In this document: piece after piece, positions 1 through 8,156 of the stretch | Numbering within the stretch: position 1 is the stretch's first letter | Layout: the number at the start of each line of letters is the position of its first letter | NCBI GenBank assembly: GCA_965218865.1 | Contig: CBDCME010000027.1 | Coordinates: 62,001-126,000 of the forward strand | DNA length: 64,000 nucleotides | From: CBDCME01 sp965218865 | GTDB taxonomy: Bacteria; Pseudomonadota; Alphaproteobacteria; JAAXGF01 | Direction: 5' to 3' | Notes under the pieces: generated by a model | Told to the model about the DNA's origin: nothing | Seen by the model: the letters and a program-made list of their open reading frames with translations, nothing else | The model's database searches: none | Program-made: the position numbers and the translations under genes

Positions 1-1
1 A

Positions 2-277
2 GGCCAGAAACGCGGCATCACGCCGACGATCAAGAAGGAGCTCAGGCGGCGCTCCGCCGTCGAGGCCGTGATCGGACATCTCAAGAGCGATGGCAGGCTG
101 GGGCGCAACTTCCTCAAAGGCCGCGACGGCGACAAGATCAACGCCATCCTCGCCGGCGCCGGCTACAACTACCGCCTTGTCCTCAAATGGCTGAGGCGTT
201 TGTTTGTCCAAATCCTGGCCGCGCTCCTCAGCGACATCTCGCACCCCACCGCAAACCCAATCGCCGCTTCAGATTGA
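2..277 (+). CDS. IS5-family transposase, C-terminal fragment
   Basis: The frame is open from the window edge, so the 5' part lies outside. The visible 91 residues contain AVEAVIGHLKSDGRLGRNFL followed by a GDKINAILAGAGYNYR segment, which is the C-terminal end of IS5/IS1182-type DDE transposases. The Glu of AVEAVIGHLK is probably the last catalytic acid. Sequence just after the stop (about 278-300) may include the element's right end, but I could not define an inverted repeat without the left end. It lies upstream of the HigBA pair in the same direction. Confidence 0.75.
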   Translation, partial: GQKRGITPTIKKELRRRSAVEAVIGHLKSDGRLGRNFLKGRDGDKINAILAGAGYNYRLVLKWLRRLFVQILAALLSDISHPTANPIAASD

Positions 278-393
278 AATCAGGGTTCTTCACGGACGAC
301 TCTATAAATGCGCCCCGCAAGGATGTGGGATTTGTGCTCCCAGATCGGGAACAAATCACTTGATCCCATTTTGGGATCGGAGTAGGGTGGGTC

Positions 394-702
394 ATGAGGA
401 TTATCGCCCGAAGGACGCTCAAAGTGTTCTGGGAGCGGCATCCCCTCGCCGAGCAACCCTTGAAGGCGTGGTTCAGGTTTGCAAAGGCTGCCCTTTGGGA
501 TTCACCGGCGGCCGTGAGGACGGACTACCGAAGCGCGAGCATCCTCGAAGATAACGGGGTTTGCTTCAACATCGGCGGAAACAGGTTCCGCCTGGTCGTG
601 AAGATAAATTACCCATACCGAATTGTTTACATTCGGTTTGTCGGTACCCATGCCGAGTACGACAGGGTGGACGCGACGAAGGTTTGGGAGTTCCGACGAT
701 GA
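394..702 (+). CDS. higB: HigB-type mRNA interferase toxin
   Basis: This 102-residue basic protein matches the HigB_toxin family in length and pattern: an N-terminal MRIIARRTLKVFWERHP, a middle DYRSASILEDNGVCFNIGGN, and a C-terminal FRLVVKINYPYRIVYIRFVGTHAEYDRVD. The VVKINY and IRFVGTHAEYD strands are hallmarks of these ribosome-dependent mRNA-cleaving toxins. The ATG follows a purine-rich GGAGTAGGG. The gene overlaps the next one by an ATGA, so toxin and antitoxin are translationally coupled, with the toxin first as is usual for higBA. The call rests on family pattern and gene pairing; activity cannot be judged. Confidence 0.88.
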   Translation: MRIIARRTLKVFWERHPLAEQPLKAWFRFAKAALWDSPAAVRTDYRSASILEDNGVCFNIGGNRFRLVVKINYPYRIVYIRFVGTHAEYDRVDATKVWEFRR

Positions 703-1082
703 AAATAATGCCGATCAAGGATGAAGGGGATTACGCGGCCGCGGTGGTCGAAATCGACGGCCTGATGGACGCCGAACCGGACACCCCCGAGGGCGACCGT
801 CTCGACGTCCTGACCACGCTTGTCGCGGATTGGGAGGAGAACCACCACGCGATCGAGGAACCGGACCCGATCGAGGCCATCGTTCACCGCATGGAAGCCC
901 TTGGTCTGGAACGCAAGGACCTGGAGCCGATGATCGGCACCCGGGCCCGGGTCTCCGAGGTTCTCGGCCGCAAGCGCCCGCTGACGATCAAGATGATCCG
1001 GCGACTCAACAAGGAATTGCGAATTTCGGCGGACGTGCTGATCCGTGCCTACGACGTTGAGGAATCCACCCCTTTAGCATGA
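699..1082 (+). CDS. higA: HigA-type antitoxin (HTH)
   Basis: This 127-residue protein starts at the ATG that overlaps the higB stop. The acidic N-terminal half (KDEGDYAAAVVEIDGLMDAEPDTPEGDRLDVL in outline) is typical of COG5499-type HigA proteins, and the C-terminal half carries the helix-turn-helix: LGLERKDLEPMIGTRARVSEVLGRKRPLT. The antitoxin should neutralise HigB and repress the operon. Its stop abuts the truncated avd-like gene on the other strand, so this pair appears to have replaced the end of that gene. A longer in-frame start at 561 lies inside higB and is not credible. Confidence 0.88.
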   Translation: MKIMPIKDEGDYAAAVVEIDGLMDAEPDTPEGDRLDVLTTLVADWEENHHAIEEPDPIEAIVHRMEALGLERKDLEPMIGTRARVSEVLGRKRPLTIKMIRRLNKELRISADVLIRAYDVEESTPLA

Positions 1083-1251
1083 CAGCGCCTTCAAGGGCCT
1101 CCAACTCCGTGGCCTGGATGCGATCCCCGAGAAGGAATCTCTGGCTCCTCGGAAACTTCTCGACCGTTGGGACGAGCCAGAGAATAAACACGTACATTTG
1201 CTCCGACGCCGGGCCAGTGCGCCGGGACCCGTCGGCCAGCTTTCCATCCAT
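1083..1251 (-). pseudogene. Truncated avd-like four-helix-bundle gene (DGR accessory protein)
   Basis: Read on the minus strand from ATG 1251, the first 54 or so codons include EQMYVFILWLVPTVEKFPRS and QRFLLGDRIQATELEALE. This is the characteristic start of Avd, the accessory variability determinant of diversity-generating retroelements, and of related 23S-rRNA-intervening-sequence four-helix proteins. Avd proteins are usually about 115-125 residues; here similarity stops exactly where the higA stop codon lies, so the second half is gone. The gene follows the caspase-FGE gene on the same strand, which is the usual target-then-avd order. No template repeat or DGR reverse transcriptase is visible in the window. 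Confidence 0.7.
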
Positions 1252-1276
1252 CGCTTCAATATCCCAAAAAATTTCG

Positions 1277-1293
1277 CTGGGGCTCCGCCCCAG
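1277..1293. promoter_or_regulatory. GC-rich hairpin after the FGE variable region
   Basis: CTGGGGC and GCCCCAG form a perfect 7-bp stem with a 3-nt loop, 26 bp beyond the stop of the caspase-FGE gene. On the minus strand it is followed after five bases by a TTTTTT run, so it could be an intrinsic terminator. Its place just after the putative variable region also matches the hairpin or cruciform that assists retrohoming in DGRs. The sequence does not decide between the two. Confidence 0.5.
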
Positions 1294-1318
1294 TTCCAAG
1301 AGGTTAAGATTTAAAGTG

Positions 1319-3676
1319 TCAAGGAGTAACAGTCCTGGCAACCCGGAAGCCGATGTCGTCGCTTCGGTTGGAGGTGTCGTCCCCGGCCCGATTCGCGGAA
1401 CGTACGACCCTCGGAGTGCCGTCCCAGGAGCCGCCGCGCAGAACACGGCGAGAACAATTTCCCTTTGTCCAAGCCGAGACATTTGATGGTGCACCCCTAT
1501 ACGAGTCGTTCCAGCAATCCCCGACCCATGCCCACACGTTGCCCAGCACGTCATGCAAACCAAACCCATTGGCCTGAAATCTCCCCACCGGTGCCGTCTG
1601 ACCATAGCCATCGCGACAATCGTGATGCACCCATGAAAATCCGTTTTCCGATTTACTGGTTTGGTCATGTACGTTCGCGTAGCCGCAGGCACCGCTTGAA
1701 TTGCTTCCCCAATAACGGGCTGCCGTCGTCCTGGCCCGCGCCGCGTATTCCCATTCCGCTTCGCTCGGCAGACGGTATTCCTTCCCCGTCTTTCCGCTCA
1801 GCCAACGGACGTAGGCTTTCGCGTCTTGCCAATTGACGCAGGCAACAGGATGGGAATCGCTCTGTGAATATCCCGGATCGCGCCAGTTCCGGGACGAATC
1901 TTCTTGCCATTCGCCAGCTTGATAAATCCGACAACCGTCGCTCGTCTTGTGGCCCGTGGCGCGGACAAAAGCTTCAAACCCCCCTCGCGTCACCTCGTAC
2001 TTGCCCAAGGCAAAGGCTCGGGGAATCCGAACCTCGTGCTGAGGTCCCTCGTCGTCGTAACGCCCCTTCTCGCTTGCCGGAGACCCCATCGTGAAATTGC
2101 CCGCCGGGATCACCCCCATCTCTGGGCACTCGGGGCAGTCCTTAAAGGTGGAACCAGGTTCCTTCGTTCCCGGATAAATCCCCACCGCCGGCTGGGCCGG
2201 GGTTTCCGGCGCCGGCCTTTGCGGTACGGTCACCGCCGCGTACTGCTTGGCCCGGGCTCGGGCCAGAGAGGCAAATCTCCCCTTGGGGTAGGTTTCCAAA
2301 TAAGCCTTGTAGTCCGCCGCGCTCGTGCTGTTCTTGACCGAATCCCAGAAAGCGATCTCGGCGGCAAGCGGATCGAGCTTCGCCGGTTCGGCCGGCGCCG
2401 GCGGCTCTGCCAGCGGTTCCCCCAGGAGCTTTGCGTAAACGTAAGCCGGTTTGCCTTCGTCCCCCTCGACCCGGTACCACTCCGCGTCCTTGACCTTACC
2501 GGTCACGGTTACGTGTTCGCCGGCCGACAGCTTCCCCACCTTCTCGTAGTCCGTCGACGGACCCGCCCGCAGGTTCACCGTCTTCACCGCCACCAGTTCG
2601 GTATCCATCGGGGCCACCACGATCTTCGGTGGGACAACCACGGCGACCTGCTTGTCCTCTTTCAGGCCGTCGAGGTGGCTCCTCGCGAGAGAGGCAAAGG
2701 CGCCGTCGGGATATTGAGCCAGATATCCCTCGAAATCGCGTGCCCTCCCACTGGCCTTGACCGACTGCCAATACTCCAATTCCATCGCCCGTTCGTCGAA
2801 GGCCGGCGGCGCCGGGGATATAGCGTCGCGCGGGATCGCCACCGTTCCCTTGATTTCGATGGGTATGAACAGAAAATCGCCGCCTTCGTGCGCCGCCATG
2901 CGGATATCCGAGTATTGGGGCGTTTGATCGGCGTTCATGACCACTGACTGGCGTACCTCGCGGAAAAGCTCCTGGCCGTCGAGGATGGTGTCGTTTTCGC
3001 GCAACGCCGTAAGAAACGCGGCGGCGAACACCGAATGCCCGCCGCTGCCGGCGTCCACCACCGGCTCCAGTCCGCCTGAAACCAACGCCGTGCGCGCCCG
3101 CTTGGCCGCCATGCGCCGCAGGTATTCGCTTCGATCGTCGCCCGTTCGAAGCTTGCCCGTTTCGGTCCGAACCAAGGTTCCGGAGTAACACGAATCGGCC
3201 ACCACCAGGACGTGCCGAGCCGTCATCGCCTTGAGGTGGCGGGTGATGGCGCGGACCGGAATCCAGTGGGTATCGCTTTCAGGCTCCGCGTCCACCGGCT
3301 GCCAGTAGCCGGTGCCGGTCTCGCGATCCAAGGTGCCGTGGCCAGCGTAGTAGATCAAAAGCCGGTCGTCCGGCGTCAAATTCCCGCGGTAACGGTTTAT
3401 TTCCTCCAGAATGTCCGCGCGGGTGGCGTTGAGGATGAGTTTGACATCATAGTCGTACTTGAGCTTGAGCAGTTCGGCCACGGCGGCGGCGTCGCTGACC
3501 GCTGTTTTCAGCCGCGTCATATGGGCGTATTCGTTGTTGCCGATGACCAGCGCGTGGTAGTCACCGGCCACGTCGGCGATGACCGACGCGTCGCCGGTGG
3601 TTTCCACGACGGCGTGCCCCGCCACGAGCATCGCGCCTAGCGTCAGCGGAATGAAGGTCTGCCGGAATCGCCTCAC
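1319..3676 (-). CDS. Secreted caspase (C14)-SH3b-FGE-sulfatase protein, probable DGR target
   Basis: The 785-residue protein has a signal-like N-terminus (1-22) and a caspase/metacaspase fold at about 40-270, with catalytic His113 in YYAGHG and Cys163 in DSCYSG. Two repeats of a Y/FW-x-SVK...YP-x-G-x-FASLAR motif lie at 300-340 and 440-480 around an SH3b domain (362-418). An FGE-sulfatase/C-type-lectin fold covers 518-783, with MGSPASEKGRYDDEGPQHEV, RLPSEAEWEYAARA and a final RGGSW...GFRVAR. The last 35 residues are rich in Asp, Asn, Ser, Gly and Thr (750-776), as in DGR variable regions. GNVWAWVGDCW has Ala where GNVWEW is usual. FGE-like domains of this type usually bind ligands rather than modify sulfatases. 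Caspase-FGE fusions are known DGR targets in cyanobacteria and other bacteria. Confidence 0.85.
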   Translation of the reverse strand: MRRFRQTFIPLTLGAMLVAGHAVVETTGDASVIADVAGDYHALVIGNNEYAHMTRLKTAVSDAAAVAELLKLKYDYDVKLILNATRADILEEINRYRGNLTPDDRLLIYYAGHGTLDRETGTGYWQPVDAEPESDTHWIPVRAITRHLKAMTARHVLVVADSCYSGTLVRTETGKLRTGDDRSEYLRRMAAKRARTALVSGGLEPVVDAGSGGHSVFAAAFLTALRENDTILDGQELFREVRQSVVMNADQTPQYSDIRMAAHEGGDFLFIPIEIKGTVAIPRDAISPAPPAFDERAMELEYWQSVKASGRARDFEGYLAQYPDGAFASLARSHLDGLKEDKQVAVVVPPKIVVAPMDTELVAVKTVNLRAGPSTDYEKVGKLSAGEHVTVTGKVKDAEWYRVEGDEGKPAYVYAKLLGEPLAEPPAPAEPAKLDPLAAEIAFWDSVKNSTSAADYKAYLETYPKGRFASLARARAKQYAAVTVPQRPAPETPAQPAVGIYPGTKEPGSTFKDCPECPEMGVIPAGNFTMGSPASEKGRYDDEGPQHEVRIPRAFALGKYEVTRGGFEAFVRATGHKTSDGCRIYQAGEWQEDSSRNWRDPGYSQSDSHPVACVNWQDAKAYVRWLSGKTGKEYRLPSEAEWEYAARARTTAARYWGSNSSGACGYANVHDQTSKSENGFSWVHHDCRDGYGQTAPVGRFQANGFGLHDVLGNVWAWVGDCWNDSYRGAPSNVSAWTKGNCSRRVLRGGSWDGTPRVVRSANRAGDDTSNRSDDIGFRVARTVTP

Positions 3677-4023
3677 CGAGGTCCCCCTTTCCTGACATTA
3701 TAGCAAGGAGGAGGGTTATGTGCCGGCAAATAGAAAATCCCGCGCTCAGCGGAGGTGGTGGTTGTCACCGCCGATCACGGGGCCAATCGGAATCGTCCAC
3801 TGTTGCGGCGGGGCTTCGATCCAGCCGCTTGACCGACCAATCCCCCCGCCAGCACCCCCCCATAAATTGTCCGCTTGGAAGTTCACACGACTGGCATTCC
3901 AAGTCCCCTTGGCGCACTCTTTGTCGTCTCCGTTCGTCAACGACCTGCACCACGGTTTCAGGTCACAAACGATGGCGCGCCCGCCGGTGAGAAACCGAGC
4001 CGCCGCCGTACCCATGACGTCAG
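3677..4023. other. Intergenic region without a clear gene
   Basis: This interval separates the leftward caspase-FGE gene from the rightward lipase gene and must hold promoters for both. A minus-strand frame here (3746-4090) encodes a Gly/Trp-rich stretch ending IGPVIGGDNHHLR. It has no supported start and overlaps the lipase start, so I do not call it. A strong AAGGAGGAGGG at about 3704-3714 precedes no convincing gene. Confidence 0.5.
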
Positions 4024-4983
4024 GTGAACGTTTCGTTGTATAGTGTTGTACGAATTGATTTTTATGGTATTGTGATGGTGTTGTTCTCAAGGATGGTAGG
4101 AGCAGTCGTGGGGGGAATCGGCGACAGATTGGCGGGGGCGGCCCTTGCCATCGTCATCGCGATCGCGGCTTGGCCCGGGGTCGCCGGGGCCGGTGATTGG
4201 CGGGATCGCAAGACGATCGAGGCCGTCTTGCACCCGGAAAGATATACGGCCTTCGTCGGTATCGAGGATCCCGATGCCTTCGAGCGCGCCTGGGAAACCA
4301 ACAAACCATGGGTTCTGGCGAATTTGGCCCACGCCGCTTATTTCGACGAGGACAAATTGTGTGCCTTGCTGGCGCCGTTCCTGCGCGCCGCGAATCCCTG
4401 CGAGCCGACCGCGACACCGGGGCCGCCACGGCTTCACGTCTATTCCAACGACGGATCCCAAGGTTATCTTGCCGTCTGGCCGGACAAGGCGGTCCTTGTT
4501 TTCCGCGGTACCGAGGTCCACAGCCACACCGACCTCCTCGCCGACGCCGATTTTATCCTTCAAGAACCGCTCGGGGAGGCTCGGGTGCATCGGGGCTATC
4601 TCCGCGAACTCAACAAAATATGGCCGAATGTCTCCCGTGACTTGGAAACCTACCGCGAACTTCCGCCGATCCCGATCTGGGTTACGGGCCACAGCATGGG
4701 CGCGGCGATGGCGACCCTCGCCGGGATGCGGGGGATTCCCTTCGAAGCGATCATCACTTTCGGAGAACCGAGAGTGGGACTCAACATCGCCTCGGCGTTT
4801 ATGGCGAAACGCCACGTCCGCTACGTCAACGGGTACGACCCGGCCATCCACTATCCCTTCCCGATCGGCTATGAACACCATGGAGAAAAAGTCGAAATCG
4901 TCGATCCGGACGGGCCCAGAATATTCCATGACCACGCGATCGTTTATTATTCCGCGATTCTCGGGCGGGGGATGAACGAATGA
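4024..4983 (+). CDS. Lipase (class 3) family alpha/beta hydrolase
   Basis: From the start at 4024 the protein has 319 residues with a hydrophobic segment at about 35-56 that should act as a signal peptide or anchor. The nucleophile elbow is VTGHSMGAA (Ser224). Likely partners are Asp272 in YVNGYDPAIHYPF and His304 in FHDHAIVYY, the spacing expected of the Lipase_3 fold, and VLVFRGTE supplies the oxyanion-hole strand. Starts at 4075 or 4093 would give a more normal signal peptide and are equally plausible. Its TGA overlaps the next ATG, so it is probably co-translated with the MltB-like transglycosylase. Substrate unknown. Confidence 0.8.
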   Translation: MNVSLYSVVRIDFYGIVMVLFSRMVGAVVGGIGDRLAGAALAIVIAIAAWPGVAGAGDWRDRKTIEAVLHPERYTAFVGIEDPDAFERAWETNKPWVLANLAHAAYFDEDKLCALLAPFLRAANPCEPTATPGPPRLHVYSNDGSQGYLAVWPDKAVLVFRGTEVHSHTDLLADADFILQEPLGEARVHRGYLRELNKIWPNVSRDLETYRELPPIPIWVTGHSMGAAMATLAGMRGIPFEAIITFGEPRVGLNIASAFMAKRHVRYVNGYDPAIHYPFPIGYEHHGEKVEIVDPDGPRIFHDHAIVYYSAILGRGMNE

Positions 4984-5996
4984 CCCCATTTCGCGCCGCT
5001 TCGGCCAATTCGCGCCATGGAAGAATCCCTTCGACGATCGTTTGGATCGTTTTCGTGTTTTCCTGGCTCGCCGCGACGGGGACCCTCGCGGCCGAACGCG
5101 ATTTTTCCGTCTGGCTCGCCGAATTTCGCCAGGAAGCCACCCAGGCGGGGATTTCCCGCGCCACGCTCGAGGCGGCGTTCGCGGACACCATGCCGATCCC
5201 GAGGATCGTCGAACTGGATCGGAAACAACCGGAATTTACCCAAACCTTTTCCGAGTACATGGCATTGCGGGTCACCGACGCCCTGGTGGAAGAGGGGCGC
5301 CAAGCGCTGCGCGCCAATCGCGACGCGCTCGAGGAAATCGGCCGCGAATACGGTGTCCAACCGCGATTCATCGTCGCCTTGTGGGGGGTTGAAACTCGGT
5401 ACGGCACCTATACTGGGGGGTTTCCGGTGATCGACGCTCTCGCCACCTTGGCTTTCGACGCCCGCCGCGCCAGCTATTTCCGGGGCGAGCTCTTGAACGC
5501 CCTGAAGATTCTCGACGCCGGCCACATCTCGGTCGCCGATATGAAGGGTTCCTGGGCCGGGGCCATGGGCCAGAGTCAATTCATGCCGTCCACTTTTCTC
5601 CGTTCCGCGGTCGATCACGACGGCGACGGCCGCCGCGACATCTGGAATACGCCGGCCGACGTCTTCGCCTCGGCCGCCAATTACCTCACCCGGCTGGGTT
5701 GGCGTGACGATCAAACCTGGGGTCGTGAGGTCCGTCTCCCGGCGGATTTCGACCCCGAGTTGGTGGGCCACGAGACCATAAAACCGCTTGGGGATTGGCA
5801 AGCCCTAGGGGTTCGCCGAGCGGATGGTAGCAATCTCCCACGGCGCCAACTCGAAGCCTCGGTCATTCTGCCGGGCGGGCAGGGAGGACCCGCCTACGTC
5901 GTGTACGATAACTACCGCCGAATCCGAAAATGGAATCGCTCCGATTATTTTGCCATGTCCGTGGGAAGACTGTCGGATTTAGTGGGCCAATACTAG
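4980..5996 (+). CDS. mltB: Lytic murein transglycosylase, MltB/SLT_2 family
   Basis: 338 residues with an N-terminal hydrophobic segment (17-37) for export. The SLT_2 domain shows FIVALWGVETRYGTYTGGFPVIDAL, with the catalytic Glu at residue 138, then SWAGAMGQSQFMPST and a DHDGDGRRDIWNTPADVFASAANYL block, all standard for MltB-type enzymes. These cleave the MurNAc-GlcNAc bond of peptidoglycan in the periplasm, forming 1,6-anhydroMurNAc. No lipobox Cys is evident, so it is probably soluble or signal-anchored. It overlaps the upstream lipase by ATGA and precedes rlpA and a DD-carboxypeptidase, forming a peptidoglycan-processing cluster. Confidence 0.92.
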   Translation: MTPFRAASANSRHGRIPSTIVWIVFVFSWLAATGTLAAERDFSVWLAEFRQEATQAGISRATLEAAFADTMPIPRIVELDRKQPEFTQTFSEYMALRVTDALVEEGRQALRANRDALEEIGREYGVQPRFIVALWGVETRYGTYTGGFPVIDALATLAFDARRASYFRGELLNALKILDAGHISVADMKGSWAGAMGQSQFMPSTFLRSAVDHDGDGRRDIWNTPADVFASAANYLTRLGWRDDQTWGREVRLPADFDPELVGHETIKPLGDWQALGVRRADGSNLPRRQLEASVILPGGQGGPAYVVYDNYRRIRKWNRSDYFAMSVGRLSDLVGQY

Positions 5997-6055
5997 AGAG
6001 GACAAGAATTCGTGACGGCGGTTGACATACGGCGTGGGTTGGGGGAATTTCGGCC

Positions 6056-6811
6056 ATGGCACGTCCGTTAACTTTATTTTTCGCCCTTGCCGCGCTGGCC
6101 TTCCTCGTCGATGCCTGCACCGAAACCCCTCGCCCCGTACCAAGGGATCCGGGACCAGCAAACCCTGTCTACAAGGTCGGAGATCCTTACCAAGTCGCGG
6201 GAACCTGGTACACCCCGGCGGAGGATCCCGGCTACGACGAGATCGGCGTCGCTTCCTGGTACGGGTCGGATTTTCACGGCCGCCGAACCGCGAACGGTGA
6301 TATATACGACATGAATCAGGTGACGGCGGCCCATCCGACGCTGCCGATGCCCAGCCGCGTGCGGGTCACCAACTTGGAGAACGGGCGCTCACTGGTGCTC
6401 TCGGTCAACGATCGCGGGCCCTTCGTTCGCGGTCGCATCATTGATATTTCGCGGCGCGGCGCCGAATTGCTCGGTTATCGGGCGAAGGGCACCGCGCGGG
6501 TACGCGTTCAGGTTCTCGGCACCGGTCATGACGCGCGGCCGGCGGTCAAGCCGACGGCGACCGTCAGCGATGAAATAATGGCCAATCGCGTATTCATTCA
6601 GGCGGGGGCGTACAGCAACGTTCAAAATGCGCGTCTCGTCAGTGGGGGACTCGAAAAATTCGGTCAAACGTCGGTTACACGAGTGGCTGTCGACGGCCGC
6701 TCGCTGTTTCGTGTCCGCCTAGGACCCATCGCTTCGCTCGACGAGGCCGGCCGGCTTCTTGGAAAGGTCGTCGCCGACGGTTTTCACGACGCCCGGCTGG
6801 TGGTCGAGTGA
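6056..6811 (+). CDS. rlpA: RlpA-family septal ring lytic transglycosylase lipoprotein
   Basis: 251 residues beginning with a lipoprotein signal peptide; the lipobox is LVDAC with Cys21. The double-psi beta-barrel domain (about 64-155) has the RlpA signature GVASWYGSDFHGRRTANGD and VTNLENGRSLVLSVNDRGPF. A SPOR domain occupies about 176-251 (RVFIQAGAYSNVQNARLVSG), predicted to bind denuded septal glycan. Together these define full-length RlpA, an enzyme that cleaves glycan lacking stem peptides during division. Neighbours mltB and the DD-carboxypeptidase fit this role. Confidence 0.93.
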   Translation: MARPLTLFFALAALAFLVDACTETPRPVPRDPGPANPVYKVGDPYQVAGTWYTPAEDPGYDEIGVASWYGSDFHGRRTANGDIYDMNQVTAAHPTLPMPSRVRVTNLENGRSLVLSVNDRGPFVRGRIIDISRRGAELLGYRAKGTARVRVQVLGTGHDARPAVKPTATVSDEIMANRVFIQAGAYSNVQNARLVSGGLEKFGQTSVTRVAVDGRSLFRVRLGPIASLDEAGRLLGKVVADGFHDARLVVE

Positions 6812-6968
6812 GAGCCACTTCCGCGGCGGGTCGGAGTTCGGCGGCGGCGAGAACGTTGATTTAGGTCGTGCCAAGCTTGTCATCACTTCCGGTCCCAGGG
6901 ACAATGAAATGTATTTTCCACCTGGGCCCCGACAAACAGGGCAATTTTTGCACTCCGTGTATCCGGAA

Positions 6969-8129
6969 ATGACGTACGCACGTTTGATTCGCCGGCTTTT
7001 CCGAATCGTATTTTGGACCGCCGTGCTGGTGGTTCAGGGTAACGGCGCCGCGGCGTTCGAGACTCAGGCGCAACGCGCTATCCTCATCGATGACGTGACC
7101 GGCACCGTCATTTTCGAGAAGAACGCCGACGATCTCATGCCGCCGGCCTCGATGAGCAAACTTATGACGGCGTACATGCTCTTCGAACGCCTGGGAACGG
7201 GACGCCTTTCCCTCGAGGACACGTTTCCGGTGAGCGAAAAGGCGTGGCGAATGGGCGGGTCAAAGATGTTTGTCGAGGTTGGAAAGCGGGTTTCGGTGGA
7301 GGATCTCTTGCGCGGGATCATCGTTCAGTCCGGAAATGATGCCACGATCGTCGTCGCCGAAGGCCTGGCGGGATCCGAGGATGCCTTTGCGGCCGAAATG
7401 ACGAAACGGGCAGACCAAATCGGGATGACGCGTAGCGTCTTCAAGAATGCGAGCGGTTGGCCCCAGGAGGGCCATGTGATGACCGCGCGCGACCTTGCCT
7501 TGCTGGCCCGCCGCACGATCCATGAATTTCCGGAGTTTTACGGATATTACAAGCAAGAAAAATTTACTTTCAACGATATCTCGCAAGCGAACCGGAATCC
7601 GCTGCTCGGAAAATCACTGGGAGTCGATGGACTGAAAACTGGCCATACGAGTGAAGCTGGTTATGGTCTGACGGTCTCGGCGAAGCGTGGTGACAGGCGC
7701 CTTATCCTCGTCGTCGCGGGTCTCGACAGTAGCAAACGGCGGGCAACCGAGGCCGAGCGCCTGCTCGAGTACGGTTTTCAGGATTTCTCCAATTACGTGC
7801 TCTTCAAGGCCGGCGAAAAAGTAATCGACGCCGACGTCTGGTTGGGCGAATCCGTCAATGTTCCGATGCTCATCGAAGACAAACTCGTCCTCACGCTCTC
7901 TTACGAGAACCGCCGGAACATGACGGTCAAGGTGGTGTACGACAGTCCCATTCCGGCACCGATCAGCGCCGGCACGACGGTGGCGAAGCTCGTAGTGGAG
8001 ATTCCAAACGCTCTCGATCTCGAGGTTCCCCTGGTTGTCGGCGACAGCGTGGCGGGATTGACGATGTTCCGCCGCTGGAGCGCGGCATTGGATTATCTGC
8101 TGTGGGGATCCGCCGCGCCGCGGCGCTGA
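6969..8129 (+). CDS. dacC: D-alanyl-D-alanine carboxypeptidase, PBP5/6 (S11) family
   Basis: From ATG 6969 the protein has 386 residues with a signal peptide ending near AAAFET (residue 28-32). The three penicillin-binding motifs are present: S61-M-S-K64, S121-G-N123, and K223-T-G. A C-terminal beta-rich PBP5_C-like domain and a final region (FRRWSAALDYLLWG) that may be an amphipathic membrane anchor follow. It should trim the terminal D-Ala of pentapeptides in the periplasm. The frame is open further upstream and an ATG at 6909 is possible, but residues before 6969 do not look like a signal peptide. It precedes tmk by only 27 bp. Confidence 0.93.
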   Translation: MTYARLIRRLFRIVFWTAVLVVQGNGAAAFETQAQRAILIDDVTGTVIFEKNADDLMPPASMSKLMTAYMLFERLGTGRLSLEDTFPVSEKAWRMGGSKMFVEVGKRVSVEDLLRGIIVQSGNDATIVVAEGLAGSEDAFAAEMTKRADQIGMTRSVFKNASGWPQEGHVMTARDLALLARRTIHEFPEFYGYYKQEKFTFNDISQANRNPLLGKSLGVDGLKTGHTSEAGYGLTVSAKRGDRRLILVVAGLDSSKRRATEAERLLEYGFQDFSNYVLFKAGEKVIDADVWLGESVNVPMLIEDKLVLTLSYENRRNMTVKVVYDSPIPAPISAGTTVAKLVVEIPNALDLEVPLVVGDSVAGLTMFRRWSAALDYLLWGSAAPRR

Positions 8130-8156
8130 GCGAATGGGTCACCGTGGGGGAATGTC

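Noticed and set aside
1006..1692. 228-codon minus ORF as a single protein
   Set aside because: Its first two thirds is an out-of-frame read of the FGE domain; only the part from 1251 has meaning (avd-like).
3746..4090. Minus-strand 114-codon ORF with a Gly/Trp-rich sequence
   Set aside because: It overlaps the start of the lipase gene, has no ribosome site and no known domain.
4087..4989. Long antisense ORFs opposite the lipase, mltB, holB, metG and IS256 genes
   Set aside because: GC-rich third positions create long open frames on the other strand; these lack known motifs and sit over well-supported genes.
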